A model generated the notes under the pieces. The model was not told the origin of the DNA and did no database searches. It saw only the letters and a program-made list of their open reading frames with translations. Shown piece after piece: positions 18,929-27,935 of a stretch of 64,000 bases of DNA (its first letter is position 1; each line of letters starts with the position of its first letter). The position numbers and the translations under genes are program-made. This stretch comes from Methylomarinovum caldicuralii (GTDB taxonomy: Bacteria > Pseudomonadota > Gammaproteobacteria > Methylococcales > Methylothermaceae): NCBI RefSeq assembly GCF_033126985.1, contig NZ_AP024714.1, forward strand, positions 2,496,990-2,560,989. The letters are read 5' to 3'.

Positions 18929-20851
18929 ATGGGGATCTTTGACCATTACCGCGACCGTTACGAAGCCACACAGGAGGAGGAATACACGCTCCAGGAATAC
19001 CTGGAAATCTGCCGCGACGATCCGTCCGCCTACGCCACCCCCGCCGAGCGCATGCTGCTGGCCATCGGCGAGCCGGAGCTGGTGGATACCCGCCTCGACC
19101 CGCGCCTGTCGCGGATTTTCGCCAACAAGGTCCTCAAGCGCTATCCCGCCTTCGACGAATTCTACGGCATGGAGGAGACTATCGAGCAGATCGTCGCCTA
19201 CTTCCGCCATGCCGCCCAGGGTCTGGAGGAGGCCAAGCAGATCCTCTACCTGCTGGGACCGGTGGGCGGGGGCAAATCGTCCCTGGCGGAAAAGCTCAAG
19301 TCCCTGATGGAAAAAGTGCCTTTCTACGCCATCAAGGGCTCACCGATTCACGAAAACCCCCTCGGACTGTTCGATCCCGAAGAGGACGGCCCCATCCTCG
19401 AAGACGAATATGGGATCCCGCGCCGCTATCTCAAGCCCATCATGTCCCCCTGGGCCAGCAAGCGCCTGCACGAGTTCGGCGGCGACATCACCCGGTTCAA
19501 GGTCGTCAAGCTCTATCCTTCCATCCTCGACCAGCGCGCCATCGCCAAAACCGAACCGGGGGACGAGAACAACCAGGACATCTCCTCCCTGGTGGGCAAG
19601 GTGGACATCCGCCAGCTGGAGCACTATTCCCAGGACGACCCCGACGCCTACAGCTACTCCGGAGGCCTGTGCCGCGGCAACCGCGGGATCATGGAGTTCG
19701 TGGAGATGTTCAAGGCCCCCATCAAGGTGCTCCATCCTCTGTTGACCGCCACCCAGGAGGGCAACTACAAGGGCACCGAGGGGCTGCCGGCGATCCCCTT
19801 CGAGGGCATCATCCTGGCCCACTCCAACGAATCGGAATGGCAGCAGTTCAAGAACAACAAGAACAACGAGGCCTTCCTCGACCGCATCTACGTGGTCAAG
19901 GTGCCCTACTGCCTGCGGGTGTCGGAAGAGGTCAAGATCTACGACAAGCTGCTGCGCCACAGCTCCCTGAAGGACGCCCCCTGCGCCCCCCACACCCTGG
20001 AGATGCTGGCCCAGTTCGCGGTGCTGTCGCGCCTGAAGGAGCCGGAGAACTCCAGCATCTACTCCAAGATTCGGGTCTATGACGGCGAGAACCTCAAGGA
20101 CACCGATCCCTGCGCCAAGTCCTACCAGGAATACAGGGATTTCGCCGGCGTCGACGAGGGCATGGAGGGACTTTCCACCCGCTTCGCCTTCAAGATCCTC
20201 TCCAAGGTGTTCAACTTCGATCACAGCGAGGTGGCCGCCAATCCGGTGCATCTGCTCTACGTCCTCGAGCAGCAGATCGTCCAGGAGCAGTTCCCGCCGG
20301 AAACCGAGGAGAAATACCTGCGCTACATCAAGGAATTCCTGATCCCGCGCTACATCGACTTCATCGGCAAGGAGATCCAGACCGCCTACCTGGAATCCTA
20401 TGCCGAGTACGGTCAGAACATCTTCGACCGCTACGTCACCTACGCCGATTACTGGATCCAGGATCAGGAATACCGCGATCCGGACACCGGCGAGATCTTC
20501 GACCGCCGCGCCCTCAACGAGGAACTGGAGAAAATCGAAAAACCCGCCGGCATCTCCAATCCCAAGGACTTCCGCAACGAGGTGGTCAACTTCGTGCTGC
20601 GGGCCCGGGCCAAGAACGGCGGCCAGAATCCCTCCTGGACCAGCTACGAAAAGCTGCGGCGGGTGATCGAGAAGAAGATGTTCGCCAACACCGAGGAACT
20701 GCTGCCGGTGATCTCCTTCAACGCCAAGGCCTCGGCGGAGGACAAGAAAAAGCACGAGGACTTCGTCAACCGCATGGTGGAGAAGGGCTACACTCCGAAA
20801 CAGGTGCGGCTGCTGTGCGAATGGTACCTGCGGGTGAGAAAATCCACTTGA
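18929..20851 (+). CDS. prkA: PrkA-family serine protein kinase (YeaG)
   Basis: A 640-residue protein, close to the 644 of Escherichia coli YeaG. The AAA-like N-terminal domain has a Walker A (LLGPVGGGKSSLAEKL) and GIILAHSNESEW. The C-terminal half is the PrkA kinase domain (YADYWIQDQEYRDPDTGEIF, SWTSYEKLRRVIEKKMF). In enterobacteria it works with YeaH and SpoVR in nitrogen-starvation and stationary-phase stress. GAGGAGG lies 6 bases before the ATG at 18929. The open frame extends 309 nt upstream but that part is not like the family. It heads the prkA, two small genes, yeaH, spoVR run. Confidence 0.95.
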   Translation: MGIFDHYRDRYEATQEEEYTLQEYLEICRDDPSAYATPAERMLLAIGEPELVDTRLDPRLSRIFANKVLKRYPAFDEFYGMEETIEQIVAYFRHAAQGLEEAKQILYLLGPVGGGKSSLAEKLKSLMEKVPFYAIKGSPIHENPLGLFDPEEDGPILEDEYGIPRRYLKPIMSPWASKRLHEFGGDITRFKVVKLYPSILDQRAIAKTEPGDENNQDISSLVGKVDIRQLEHYSQDDPDAYSYSGGLCRGNRGIMEFVEMFKAPIKVLHPLLTATQEGNYKGTEGLPAIPFEGIILAHSNESEWQQFKNNKNNEAFLDRIYVVKVPYCLRVSEEVKIYDKLLRHSSLKDAPCAPHTLEMLAQFAVLSRLKEPENSSIYSKIRVYDGENLKDTDPCAKSYQEYRDFAGVDEGMEGLSTRFAFKILSKVFNFDHSEVAANPVHLLYVLEQQIVQEQFPPETEEKYLRYIKEFLIPRYIDFIGKEIQTAYLESYAEYGQNIFDRYVTYADYWIQDQEYRDPDTGEIFDRRALNEELEKIEKPAGISNPKDFRNEVVNFVLRARAKNGGQNPSWTSYEKLRRVIEKKMFANTEELLPVISFNAKASAEDKKKHEDFVNRMVEKGYTPKQVRLLCEWYLRVRKST

Positions 20852-20855
20852 GGCG

Positions 20856-21089
20856 ATGTGGTTCGAGATCCTCGGCGACATCCAAGGCGTCGAAACCTTC
20901 GCCAGTGGCCGAGGCATTCGGGAACCGGCCCGCCTGCAGAAGGTTTATGGCCGCGGCAACTGGCGCAAGCGCAAGGGGGTCGCCGAGATCCGCCTTCCCG
21001 ATGGCACGGTGAGATTGGCGGAAATCCACTGGTACGAAGCCAGCGGCATCGGCAGAAGAGAGTTCAAAATCAAACGTTTTCTGGACTGA
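20856..21089 (+). CDS. Small conserved-looking protein between prkA and yeaH
   Basis: A 77-residue protein that begins 4 bp after the prkA stop and ends 5 bp before the next small gene. It is basic and compact, with sequence such as RLQKVYGRGNWRKRKG and AEIHWYEASGIGRREFKIKRFL. There is no signal peptide or membrane helix. Coding is supported by the tight spacing, the absence of frame overlap and a balanced composition. I recognise it only as a type of short hypothetical protein and cannot assign a function. Its position in the kinase operon suggests coexpression with the stress set. Confidence 0.72.
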   Translation: MWFEILGDIQGVETFASGRGIREPARLQKVYGRGNWRKRKGVAEIRLPDGTVRLAEIHWYEASGIGRREFKIKRFLD

Positions 21090-21094
21090 ACATC

Positions 21095-21319
21095 ATGAAC
21101 GATACCCGTTTCGTCCTCTGCATCGACAATTCCGCTTACCCGGCGGCCCTGGAAAAGCGCAAGGTCTATCAGGTCGTCCCCGACCCGGAGGCACAGCGGC
21201 ACCATTGCCTGCGGGTCGTGGATGAGTCGGGTGAGGATTACCTGTATCCGGATCCCTGTTTCGTCGCCATCGAACTACCCGAAGCGGCGGAAGCCGCCTT
21301 CGATGAGGAGGCAGCCTGA
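21095..21319 (+). CDS. Small acidic protein between prkA and yeaH
   Basis: A 74-residue cytoplasmic protein from the ATG at 21095 to a stop 2 bp before yeaH. It starts MNDTRFVLCIDNSAYPAAL and continues with LEKRKVYQVVPDPEA, VVDESGEDYLYPDPCFVAIEL and an acidic tail. The DESGEDYLYP core resembles a widespread short hypothetical family of unknown role. The open frame upstream of the ATG is just another frame of the preceding gene. Coexpression with prkA and yeaH is likely because the gaps are 5 and 2 bp. Confidence 0.75.
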   Translation: MNDTRFVLCIDNSAYPAALEKRKVYQVVPDPEAQRHHCLRVVDESGEDYLYPDPCFVAIELPEAAEAAFDEEAA

Positions 21320-21321
21320 CC

Positions 21322-22584
21322 ATGTCCCAGATCATCGACCGCCGCCTCAATCCCAAGCACAAAAGCGCCGTCAACCGCCAGCGTTTTCTCAAACGTTTCC
21401 GCAGGCAGATCAGAAAGGCGGTTTCCGACGCAGTGGACGGGCGCTCGGTCACCGACACCGACAGCGGCGAACAGGTCACCATCCCAACCAAGGACCTGGC
21501 CGAGCCGGTGTTCCAGCACGGCCCCGGCGGGCGGCGCGAGATCGTCCACCCCGGCAACCGGGATTTCGTCACCGGCGACCGCATCCCCCGCCCCGAGGGC
21601 GGCGCCGGGCGCGGCAACCGGGCCAGCAACCAGGGCGAAGGCATGGACGACTTCGTCTTCGAGCTGTCGCGGGACGAGTTCCTGGAATTCTTCTTCGAGG
21701 ACCTGGAGCTGCCGGACCTGGTCAAGACCAGGCTGGCCCGGGAAGTGGCCCACCAATCCGTTCCGGCCGGCTTCAGCAAGGACGGCATTCCCCCCAATTT
21801 GCACGTGATAAGATCCCTGCGCGAGGCCCACGCCCGCCGCATCGCCTTGACCGCGGGCAAGCGCCGCCGCCTTGGGGAACTGGAGGCGGAACTGGCCGCC
21901 CTCAAAGCCGAAAACGCCCCGGAAAGGGACATCGAAGCGCTGGCGCAGGAAATCGAGCTGCTCAAACGGCGCATCGCCACCGTCCCCTTCATCGACACCC
22001 TGGATCTGCGCTACCGCAACCGCATCCAGATCCCCAGGCCCACCACCCAGGCGGTGATGTTCTGCCTCATGGACGTCTCCGGCTCCATGGACCAGTACAA
22101 GAAGAGCCTGGCCAAGCGTTTCTTCCTGCTGCTGTACCTGTTCCTGTCGCGCAACTACGAACGCACCGACGTGGTCTTCATCCGTCACCACACCATCGCC
22201 AAGGAAGTGGATGAGGAGGAATTCTTCTACTCCCGCGAGACCGGCGGCACCGTGGTCTCCAGCGCCCTGGTGCTGATGCGCGACATCATCCGCGCCCGTT
22301 ACCCCACCCAGGACTGGAACATCTACGCCGCCCAGGCCTCCGACGGTGACAACTGGCCGGAAGATTCGGGCAACTGCCGCCGCCTGCTGGACGAGGAAAT
22401 CATGCCCTGGCTGCGGTATTACGCCTACGTGGAGATCGACAACGACTATCCGCTGGGGCTGTGGCAGGAATACGAAAAGGTGGCGCAGCGCTGGCCCAAT
22501 TTCGCCATGCAGGCCATCGACTCGCCGGCGGACATCTATCCGGTGTTCCGGGAGCTGTTCCGTAAGAAGGGGGTTGATCAATGA
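21322..22584 (+). CDS. yeaH: YeaH/YhbH family protein (DUF444)
   Basis: A 420-residue member of the YeaH/YhbH family with a von Willebrand A-like domain. Typical blocks are MSQIIDRRLNPKHKSAVNRQ at the start, GNRDFVTGDRIPRP, the MIDAS-like LMDVSGSMDQYKKSLAKRFF, YSRETGGTVVSSAL and YAAQASDGDNW. In enterobacteria yeaH sits with yeaG (prkA) and acts in the same starvation response, possibly as a kinase partner. A long helical stretch (GKRRRLGELEAELAALKAE) lies at about 180-220. It starts 2 bp after a small gene and is followed by a 108-bp palindromic repeat before spoVR. Confidence 0.95.
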   Translation: MSQIIDRRLNPKHKSAVNRQRFLKRFRRQIRKAVSDAVDGRSVTDTDSGEQVTIPTKDLAEPVFQHGPGGRREIVHPGNRDFVTGDRIPRPEGGAGRGNRASNQGEGMDDFVFELSRDEFLEFFFEDLELPDLVKTRLAREVAHQSVPAGFSKDGIPPNLHVIRSLREAHARRIALTAGKRRRLGELEAELAALKAENAPERDIEALAQEIELLKRRIATVPFIDTLDLRYRNRIQIPRPTTQAVMFCLMDVSGSMDQYKKSLAKRFFLLLYLFLSRNYERTDVVFIRHHTIAKEVDEEEFFYSRETGGTVVSSALVLMRDIIRARYPTQDWNIYAAQASDGDNWPEDSGNCRRLLDEEIMPWLRYYAYVEIDNDYPLGLWQEYEKVAQRWPNFAMQAIDSPADIYPVFRELFRKKGVDQ

Positions 22585-22596
22585 CCGCAGGTGGCC

Positions 22597-22704
22597 GGGG
22601 GCGGGTGAAGCCGGGTCCACAGGGACGCCGTAAATCCTTCCCTGGAGGCTCGGATCCGGCCATCCAGGCCGGGTACGCCCTGTGGCCCCGGCTCCACCCG
22701 CCCC
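22597..22704 (+). repeat. Palindromic dispersed repeat, copy 1
   Basis: A 108-bp element between yeaH and spoVR. The outer arms (22598-22624 and 22678-22704, 27 nt each) are complementary at 25 of 27 positions. The core of about 53 nt contains ACGCCGT, TCCCTGGAG and CCATCCAGGCCG, with a nested CCTGGA/TCCAGG hairpin. A second copy (33394-33503) has nearly the same core but arms of quite different sequence that again pair with each other. It could fold as RNA or DNA and may act in mRNA processing between the two genes. Confidence 0.85.
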
Positions 22705-22726
22705 ACACTGACCTATGGAAGTTGGC

Positions 22727-24220
22727 ATGAGTGAGCGAAAACCCCTCTCCACCGGCTCCGAGTGGACCTTCGAACTGCTGGAAAGATACGACACCGAGAT
22801 CGCCCGCCTGGCGGCGGAATTCGGCCTCGACACCTATCCCAACCAGATCGAGGTCATCTCCTCGGAACAGATGATGGACGCCTACGCCAGCTGCGGCCTG
22901 CCGGTCTATTACCACCACTGGTCCTTCGGCAAGCAGTTTCTCTCCATCGAAAAGCACTACAAACGCGGGCAGATGGGGCTGGCCTACGAGCTGGTGATCA
23001 ACTCCAATCCCTGCATCGCCTATCTCATGGAGGAGAACACCATGACCATGCAGGCGCTGGTGATCGCCCACGCCTGCTACGGCCACAACTCCTTCTTCAA
23101 GAACAACTACCTGTTCCGCACCTTCACCGCCGCCGACGCCATCGTCGATTATCTGGTGTTCGCCAAGAACTACATCACCGAGTGCGAGGAACGCTATGGC
23201 GAGGAAGCGGTGGAGGAGATCCTCGACGCCTGCCACGCCCTGATGAACTACGGCGTGGACCGCTACCGCAAGCCCCCGCCCCTGTCGCTGCGGGAGGAAC
23301 AGCAGCGCCAGAAGGAACGGGAAGCCTACCTCCAGAGCCAGATCAACGACCTATGGCGCCTCACCGTCCCCGAAAGCCCGCGGCGGCGGGAGTTCCGCGA
23401 GGAGCGCTTCCCGCCGGAACCGGAGGAAAACCTGCTCTACTTCATCGAGAAGAACGCCCCCCTGCTGGAACCCTGGCAGCGGGAGATCGTCCGCATCGTC
23501 CGCAAGATCGCCCAGTACCTCTACCCCCAGCGCCACACCAAGGTGATGAATGAAGGCTGGGCCACCTTCTGGCACTACACCCTGTTGAACCGGCTTTACG
23601 ACGAGGGGCTGGTGAGCGACGGCTTCATGCTCGAATTCCTCGAAACCCACACCGCCGTCATCGCCCAGCCTCCCTTCGACCACGACTTCTACAACGGCAT
23701 CAATCCCTACGCCCTCGGGTTCGCCATGTTCCGCGACCTCAGGCGCATCTGCGAGCATCCCAGCGAAGAAGACCGGCGCTGGTTCCCGGAGATCGCCGGC
23801 AGCGACTGGCTGGAAACCCTGGACTTCGCCATGCGCAATTTCAAGGACGAAAGCTTCATCGCCCAGTACCTCTCCCCCCGGGTGATCCGCGACTTTCATC
23901 TGTTCGCCGTTCTCGACGACGACCAGGAGGAGGAGCTGGAGATCAGCGCCATCCACGACGAGGCCGGTTATCGCGCCATCCGCGAGAAACTGGCCGAACA
24001 GTACAACCTGGGCAGCCTGGAGCCGGACATCCAGGTGTGGTCGGTGGACACCCGCGGCGACCGCTCCCTCACCCTGCGCCACTTCCAGCACAACCGCCGC
24101 CCCCTGGCCGACAGCGCCGAGGAAGCGCTCAGGCACGTCCACCGCCTGTGGGGCTTCACCGTGCGCCTGGAGACGGTTGACGAGCGCGGACGGGTCAAGT
24201 GGTGCTACGAGTGCGGCTAG
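22727..24220 (+). CDS. spoVR: SpoVR family protein (YcgB)
   Basis: A 497-residue SpoVR/YcgB protein of the usual length. Recognised by SEWTFELLERYDTEI, GLDTYPNQIEVISSEQMMDAY, HACYGHNSFFKNNYLF, ECEERYGEEAVE, VMNEGWATFWHYTL and HDFYNGINPYALGFAMFRD. The family is named from a Bacillus spore cortex gene but in non-sporulating bacteria belongs to the PrkA/YeaH set. Conserved His and Glu residues suggest metal binding, which is inference. The second ATG (22727) is chosen because GGAAG lies 6 bases before it and none precedes the first (22715). Its 3' end overlaps the convergent permease gene by 4 bp. Confidence 0.95.
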   Translation: MSERKPLSTGSEWTFELLERYDTEIARLAAEFGLDTYPNQIEVISSEQMMDAYASCGLPVYYHHWSFGKQFLSIEKHYKRGQMGLAYELVINSNPCIAYLMEENTMTMQALVIAHACYGHNSFFKNNYLFRTFTAADAIVDYLVFAKNYITECEERYGEEAVEEILDACHALMNYGVDRYRKPPPLSLREEQQRQKEREAYLQSQINDLWRLTVPESPRRREFREERFPPEPEENLLYFIEKNAPLLEPWQREIVRIVRKIAQYLYPQRHTKVMNEGWATFWHYTLLNRLYDEGLVSDGFMLEFLETHTAVIAQPPFDHDFYNGINPYALGFAMFRDLRRICEHPSEEDRRWFPEIAGSDWLETLDFAMRNFKDESFIAQYLSPRVIRDFHLFAVLDDDQEEELEISAIHDEAGYRAIREKLAEQYNLGSLEPDIQVWSVDTRGDRSLTLRHFQHNRRPLADSAEEALRHVHRLWGFTVRLETVDERGRVKWCYECG

Positions 24221-25269
24221 GCATACCAGGCGCTGGCCTTGTATAGCTCGTGGGCGTGGCGCAGCAGCACCATGATCACCGAGGCCGCCGGCAGGGCCAG
24301 CAGTACTCCGAGAAACCCGAACAGCTGGCCGCCGGCCATCACCGCGAAGATCACCGTCACCGGATTCAGGCCGATGCGGTCGCCCACCAGCAGGGGGGTC
24401 AGGATCATGCCCTCGAGCAGCTGCCCCACCCCGAACACCGCCAGCACCAGCCCTGCGTGCCACAGGTCGTGGAACTGCACCAGGGCCGCCAGCACCCCCA
24501 GCACCACGCCGACGAAGGTCCCCAGATAGGGGATGAAACTGATGATTCCGGCGATCATGCCGATCACCATTGCCGTGTTCAGGCCCACCAGCGCCAGCCC
24601 CACGCTGTAGATCACCCCCAGGGCCACCATCACCGACAGCTGACCGCGCAGAAACACCCCCAGCACCTCGTCTGCCTCCCGCGCCAGCCGGGCCGCCGTC
24701 GGCAGCGTCCGCCGGGGCAACAGACCGGCGACCCCGGCCACCAGCCGGTCCCAGTCCCGCAGCAGGTAGAAGGTCACCACCGGAATCAGCAGCGCGTTCA
24801 TCAGCCAGCCGAGAATCACCGCCCCCGAACGGGTGAGGGAACCGGCGACCGCGGCGGCGATACCGCCGGCCCGCTGCCAGTCCTGCTGCAGCAGCTCGAC
24901 CACCGCCCGCGGATCGTATTCGGCCAGATCGATCCCCAGCCGCGCCTCGAGCCAGGGAATCAGGGTGTCCCGGATCCACCCCAGATAGCGGGGAAGATCG
25001 GCGAGAAACCGGGAAACCTGGCGCTCCAGGGCGGGAATCACAATCAGCAGCACCACGATCAGGAGCAACAGCAGCAGGCCGAACACGATCACCACCGCCG
25101 TGGTGCGCCCCAGTTTCCATGCCTCCAGGCGGTCGGCCAGCGGATCGGCCAGATAGGCCAGCAGCGCGCCGATGACGAAGGGCATGAGCACCGGGGCGAG
25201 CAGATAGACCAGCCCGGCCACTGCGGCCGGTATCACCAGCCACCAACAGGAAAATGACGTATTCTGCAT
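24217..25269 (-). CDS. AI-2E family transporter (PerM/TqsA-like)
   Basis: An inner-membrane protein of 350 residues with about eight helices: two pairs at the N-terminus, a soluble segment (residues about 90-150) and a C-terminal bundle. It contains family motifs such as GIISFIPYLGTFVGVVLG, FGVGQLLEGMILTPLLVGD and GLNPVTVIFAVMAGGQLFG. Characterised members export autoinducer-2 or act as sodium/proton antiporters; the substrate here is unknown. The ATG at 25269 is preferred, although an in-frame start 36 nt upstream exists. A second family member is at 51980-53017. Confidence 0.9.
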   Translation of the reverse strand: MQNTSFSCWWLVIPAAVAGLVYLLAPVLMPFVIGALLAYLADPLADRLEAWKLGRTTAVVIVFGLLLLLLIVVLLIVIPALERQVSRFLADLPRYLGWIRDTLIPWLEARLGIDLAEYDPRAVVELLQQDWQRAGGIAAAVAGSLTRSGAVILGWLMNALLIPVVTFYLLRDWDRLVAGVAGLLPRRTLPTAARLAREADEVLGVFLRGQLSVMVALGVIYSVGLALVGLNTAMVIGMIAGIISFIPYLGTFVGVVLGVLAALVQFHDLWHAGLVLAVFGVGQLLEGMILTPLLVGDRIGLNPVTVIFAVMAGGQLFGFLGVLLALPAASVIMVLLRHAHELYKASAWYA

Positions 25270-25328
25270 GGATCGGCGCCGTTTTTCCGGCCAATGTAAC
25301 GGCACGGCGACAGGGGCGCAACCAAAAT

Positions 25329-25354
25329 GCCCCGGCGGGCAGTCCCGCCGGGGC
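25329..25354 (-). terminator. Hairpin terminator after the DUF2267 gene
   Basis: A perfect 11-bp stem, GCCCCGGCGGG with its complement, around a 4-base loop. On the minus strand it is followed by ATTTTGG. It lies 24 bp past the stop of the DUF2267 gene, and its position fits intrinsic termination. Confidence 0.7.
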
Positions 25355-25377
25355 GTTTCACCCGAGGCAGGGAGCGC

Positions 25378-25806
25378 CTAGGTGACCAGCTCCCGAAGTT
25401 CCTTCGGCAGGGCGTTCAACACGTCCTCGATCTCGCCCGCCGCCACGTGGCGGCGCAACACATTGAACACGGCGCGGGCGATTTTTTCCGCATTCTCCTC
25501 CGGCTCCTCGGGAAAATCCCTGGCGATCAACCCCAGAAACTCGTCCCGGTGGCGGATCTTCACCGGTACCTTGGCCGGATTCCAGCCCTCGTAGAAAATG
25601 CCGCGGATCAGCAGCGGCAGCTCCGCCGCCAGGTCGGCCGCCTCGTTCACGGTCAGGCGGTCGCGCAGATGATGGAGCACCGAACGCAGGGCGTGATAGG
25701 CCCGGTAACGGTCGTCGCTGCCCAGATCCTGTTCGATCTCCTTGAGCCATTCGAAAGTTTTCTGAACGGTCCGGTCGATGGGATCGAAACCTGTGCCTGC
25801 AGTCAT
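25378..25806 (-). CDS. DUF2267 domain protein
   Basis: A 142-residue soluble protein made almost wholly of the DUF2267 helical domain, seen as DRTVQKTFEWLKEIEQDLG, RAYHALRSVLHHLRDRLT, EAADLAAELPLLIRGIFYEG and a final FNVLRRHVAAGEIEDVL. The function of the family is unknown; it is often found next to stress or redox genes. The ATG at 25806 is chosen because GGAGGTGG lies just before it. The longer open frame has no family similarity. The gene is monocistronic, divergent from the DJ-1/PfpI gene and closed by a hairpin terminator. Confidence 0.88.
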   Translation of the reverse strand: MTAGTGFDPIDRTVQKTFEWLKEIEQDLGSDDRYRAYHALRSVLHHLRDRLTVNEAADLAAELPLLIRGIFYEGWNPAKVPVKIRHRDEFLGLIARDFPEEPEENAEKIARAVFNVLRRHVAAGEIEDVLNALPKELRELVT

Positions 25807-25940
25807 GATCCACCTCCACTTGACGTGATTGCCATCGTGAAAGTTATGGGGACCGACCGCGCCGATTTCAAGCCGGCTTTGCAAACCGCCGCCGGCTGGG
25901 TAACATGCCCGCAACGATGTCAACGGACGAGGAGGACGAC

Positions 25941-26525
25941 ATGGCGAAAAAGATCCTGTTGCTGGCGGGCGACTTCGTGGAGGACTACGAGGTCATGGTG
26001 CCGTTCCAGATGCTGGTGATGGCCGGCCACCGGGTGGATGCGGTCTGCCCCGGCAGGAAGGCGGGGGATACGGTCAAGACCGCGGTCCACGACTTCGAGG
26101 GCGACCAGACCTACACCGAAAAACCCGGCCACTGCTTCGCCCTCAACGCCGACTTCGACGCCATCGACCCGGCCGGTTACGACGGCCTGGTGATCCCCGG
26201 CGGCCGCGCCCCCGAATACCTGCGCCTGGAGCCGAAGGTGCTGGAGGTGGTGCGCCACTTCGCCGAAGCCGAAAAGCCCATCGCCGCCATCTGCCACGGC
26301 GCCCAGCTGCTCAGCGCCGCCCGGATGATCGAGGGCCGTGAGATCAGCTGCTATCCGGCGGTGGCCCCGGAGGTGGAACTGGCCGGCGCCAAATACATCG
26401 GCCCCAACGCCGACTACAGCAACGCCCACGTGGACCGCAACTTCGTCACCGCCCCGGCCTGGCCGGCCCATCCGGCGTGGATGCGCGCCTTTCTGGAACT
26501 TTTGGGAACACGGATCGAGACGTGA
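25941..26525 (+). CDS. DJ-1/PfpI family protein
   Basis: A 194-residue class I glutamine amidotransferase-like protein. The nucleophile elbow [10 protein letters not shown] carries the conserved cysteine, followed by the family [12 protein letters not shown] and acid residues. Members act as deglycases, proteases or stress chaperones; which applies cannot be told. The ATG at 25941 has GAGGAGG immediately upstream. It is followed, after 48 bp, by the convergent end of radA. Confidence 0.9.
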   Translation: MAKKILLLAGDFVEDYEVMVPFQMLVMAGHRVDAVCPGRKAGDTVKTAVHDFEGDQTYTEKPGHCFALNADFDAIDPAGYDGLVIPGGRAPEYLRLEPKVLEVVRHFAEAEKPIAAICHGAQLLSAARMIEGREISCYPAVAPEVELAGAKYIGPNADYSNAHVDRNFVTAPAWPAHPAWMRAFLELLGTRIET

Positions 26526-26573
26526 CGCCCGAGGAACAGCTGGCCCAGATGCTGCGCGGTGAACAGCTGAGGA

Positions 26574-27935
26574 TCACAGCGCTTCCAGCGCCTCCTGCAG
26601 GGTCCGCACCGCCGCGATCTCCATGCCTTCGATGCCCTTTTTGGGCACGTTGGCCTTGGGGACGATGGCGCGCTTGAAGCCGTGCTTGGCGGCCTCGCGC
26701 AGGCGTTCCTCGCCGTGGGGCACGGGGCGGACCTCGCCGGTGAGGCCGATCTCGCCGAAGATCACCCAGTCCCGCGGCAGGGGGCGATCCTTGAGGCTCG
26801 ACAGCACCGCCGCCACCACCGCCAGGTCGCCGGCGGTCTCCGCCAGGCGCACCCCGCCGACCACGTTGACGAACACGTCCTGCCCCGCCAGGGGGACACC
26901 GCCGTGGCGGTGCAGCACCGCCAGCAGCATCGCCAGACGGTTGTGTTCCATCCCCACGGTGATGCGGCGGGGATTGCCCAGGGGGCTGTCGTCCACCAGG
27001 GCCTGGACCTCGATCAGCAGCGGCCGGCTGCCTTCGCGGATGACGCACACGGCGCTGCCGGGGGCGTCGTCGATCTGGCGCGACAGGAAGATCGCCGAAG
27101 GATTCCTGACTTCCTTCAGCCCACCCTCGGTCATGGCGAACACCCCCAGCTCGCCGGTGGCGCCGAAGCGGTTCTTGACCGCCCGCAGCACCCGGAAGCG
27201 GCTGCCGGCCTCGCCCTCGAAATACAGCACCGTGTCCACCATGTGTTCCAGCACCCGCGGGCCGGCGAGCGCCCCCTCCTTGGTGACGTGGCCCACCAGA
27301 AACAGGGCCATCTGCCGGGCCTTGGCCTGGCGCACCAGCTGGGCGGCGCATTCGCGCACCTGGGCCACCGAGCCGGGGGCGGAGCTGAGCTGTTCGCTGT
27401 AGACCGTCTGGATCGAGTCGATCACCAGCACTTCCGGGCGCTCGCGTTCGGCGATGGCCGCGATGCGTTCCAGGGCGGTCTCCGCCAGCACCGGCACCCG
27501 GCGGCAGTCGGCGGCCAGGCGCTCGGCCCGCAGTCCCACTTGCTGCACCGACTCCTCGCCGGTGGTGTAAAGAATCCTGACACTCCGGCTCAACGTCGCC
27601 GCCGCCTGCAGCAGCAGGGTGGACTTGCCGATGCCGGGATCGCCGCCGATCAGCACCGCCGATCCCTTCACCAGCCCGCCCCCCAGCACCCGGTCGAGCT
27701 CGCCGAGGCCGGTGGCGATCCGCGCCACCTCGGCGGCCTCCACCTCGCCCAGGGGGACAATGCGGCCCTCGCCGGCGGCACCGGCATAGCCGGCGAAGCG
27801 ACCGGCGGCCGGTTTGGCTTCGGCCACCGTCTCCACCAGCGTGCTCCAGGCCCCGCAGGCGGGGCAACGCCCGGCCCACTTGGGCTGGGTGTGGCCGCAT
27901 TCGCTGCAGCTATAGACAACCTTGGCGCGCGCCAT
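26574..27935 (-). CDS. radA: DNA repair protein RadA
   Basis: A 453-residue RadA (Sms), a RecA-like helicase that processes recombination intermediates. Domains in order are an N-terminal zinc finger (CSECGHTQPKWAGRCPAC), the ATPase core with Walker A (GGDPGIGKSTLLL) and Walker B (VLVIDSIQTV), the RadA-specific KNRFGATGELG motif, and a Lon-like C-terminal domain (VFVNVVGGVRLAETAGDLAV). All the expected residues are present. Its start overlaps the end of alr by 26 bp on the same strand, so dnaB, alr and radA form one operon. Confidence 0.96.
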   Translation of the reverse strand: MARAKVVYSCSECGHTQPKWAGRCPACGAWSTLVETVAEAKPAAGRFAGYAGAAGEGRIVPLGEVEAAEVARIATGLGELDRVLGGGLVKGSAVLIGGDPGIGKSTLLLQAAATLSRSVRILYTTGEESVQQVGLRAERLAADCRRVPVLAETALERIAAIAERERPEVLVIDSIQTVYSEQLSSAPGSVAQVRECAAQLVRQAKARQMALFLVGHVTKEGALAGPRVLEHMVDTVLYFEGEAGSRFRVLRAVKNRFGATGELGVFAMTEGGLKEVRNPSAIFLSRQIDDAPGSAVCVIREGSRPLLIEVQALVDDSPLGNPRRITVGMEHNRLAMLLAVLHRHGGVPLAGQDVFVNVVGGVRLAETAGDLAVVAAVLSSLKDRPLPRDWVIFGEIGLTGEVRPVPHGEERLREAAKHGFKRAIVPKANVPKKGIEGMEIAAVRTLQEALEAL

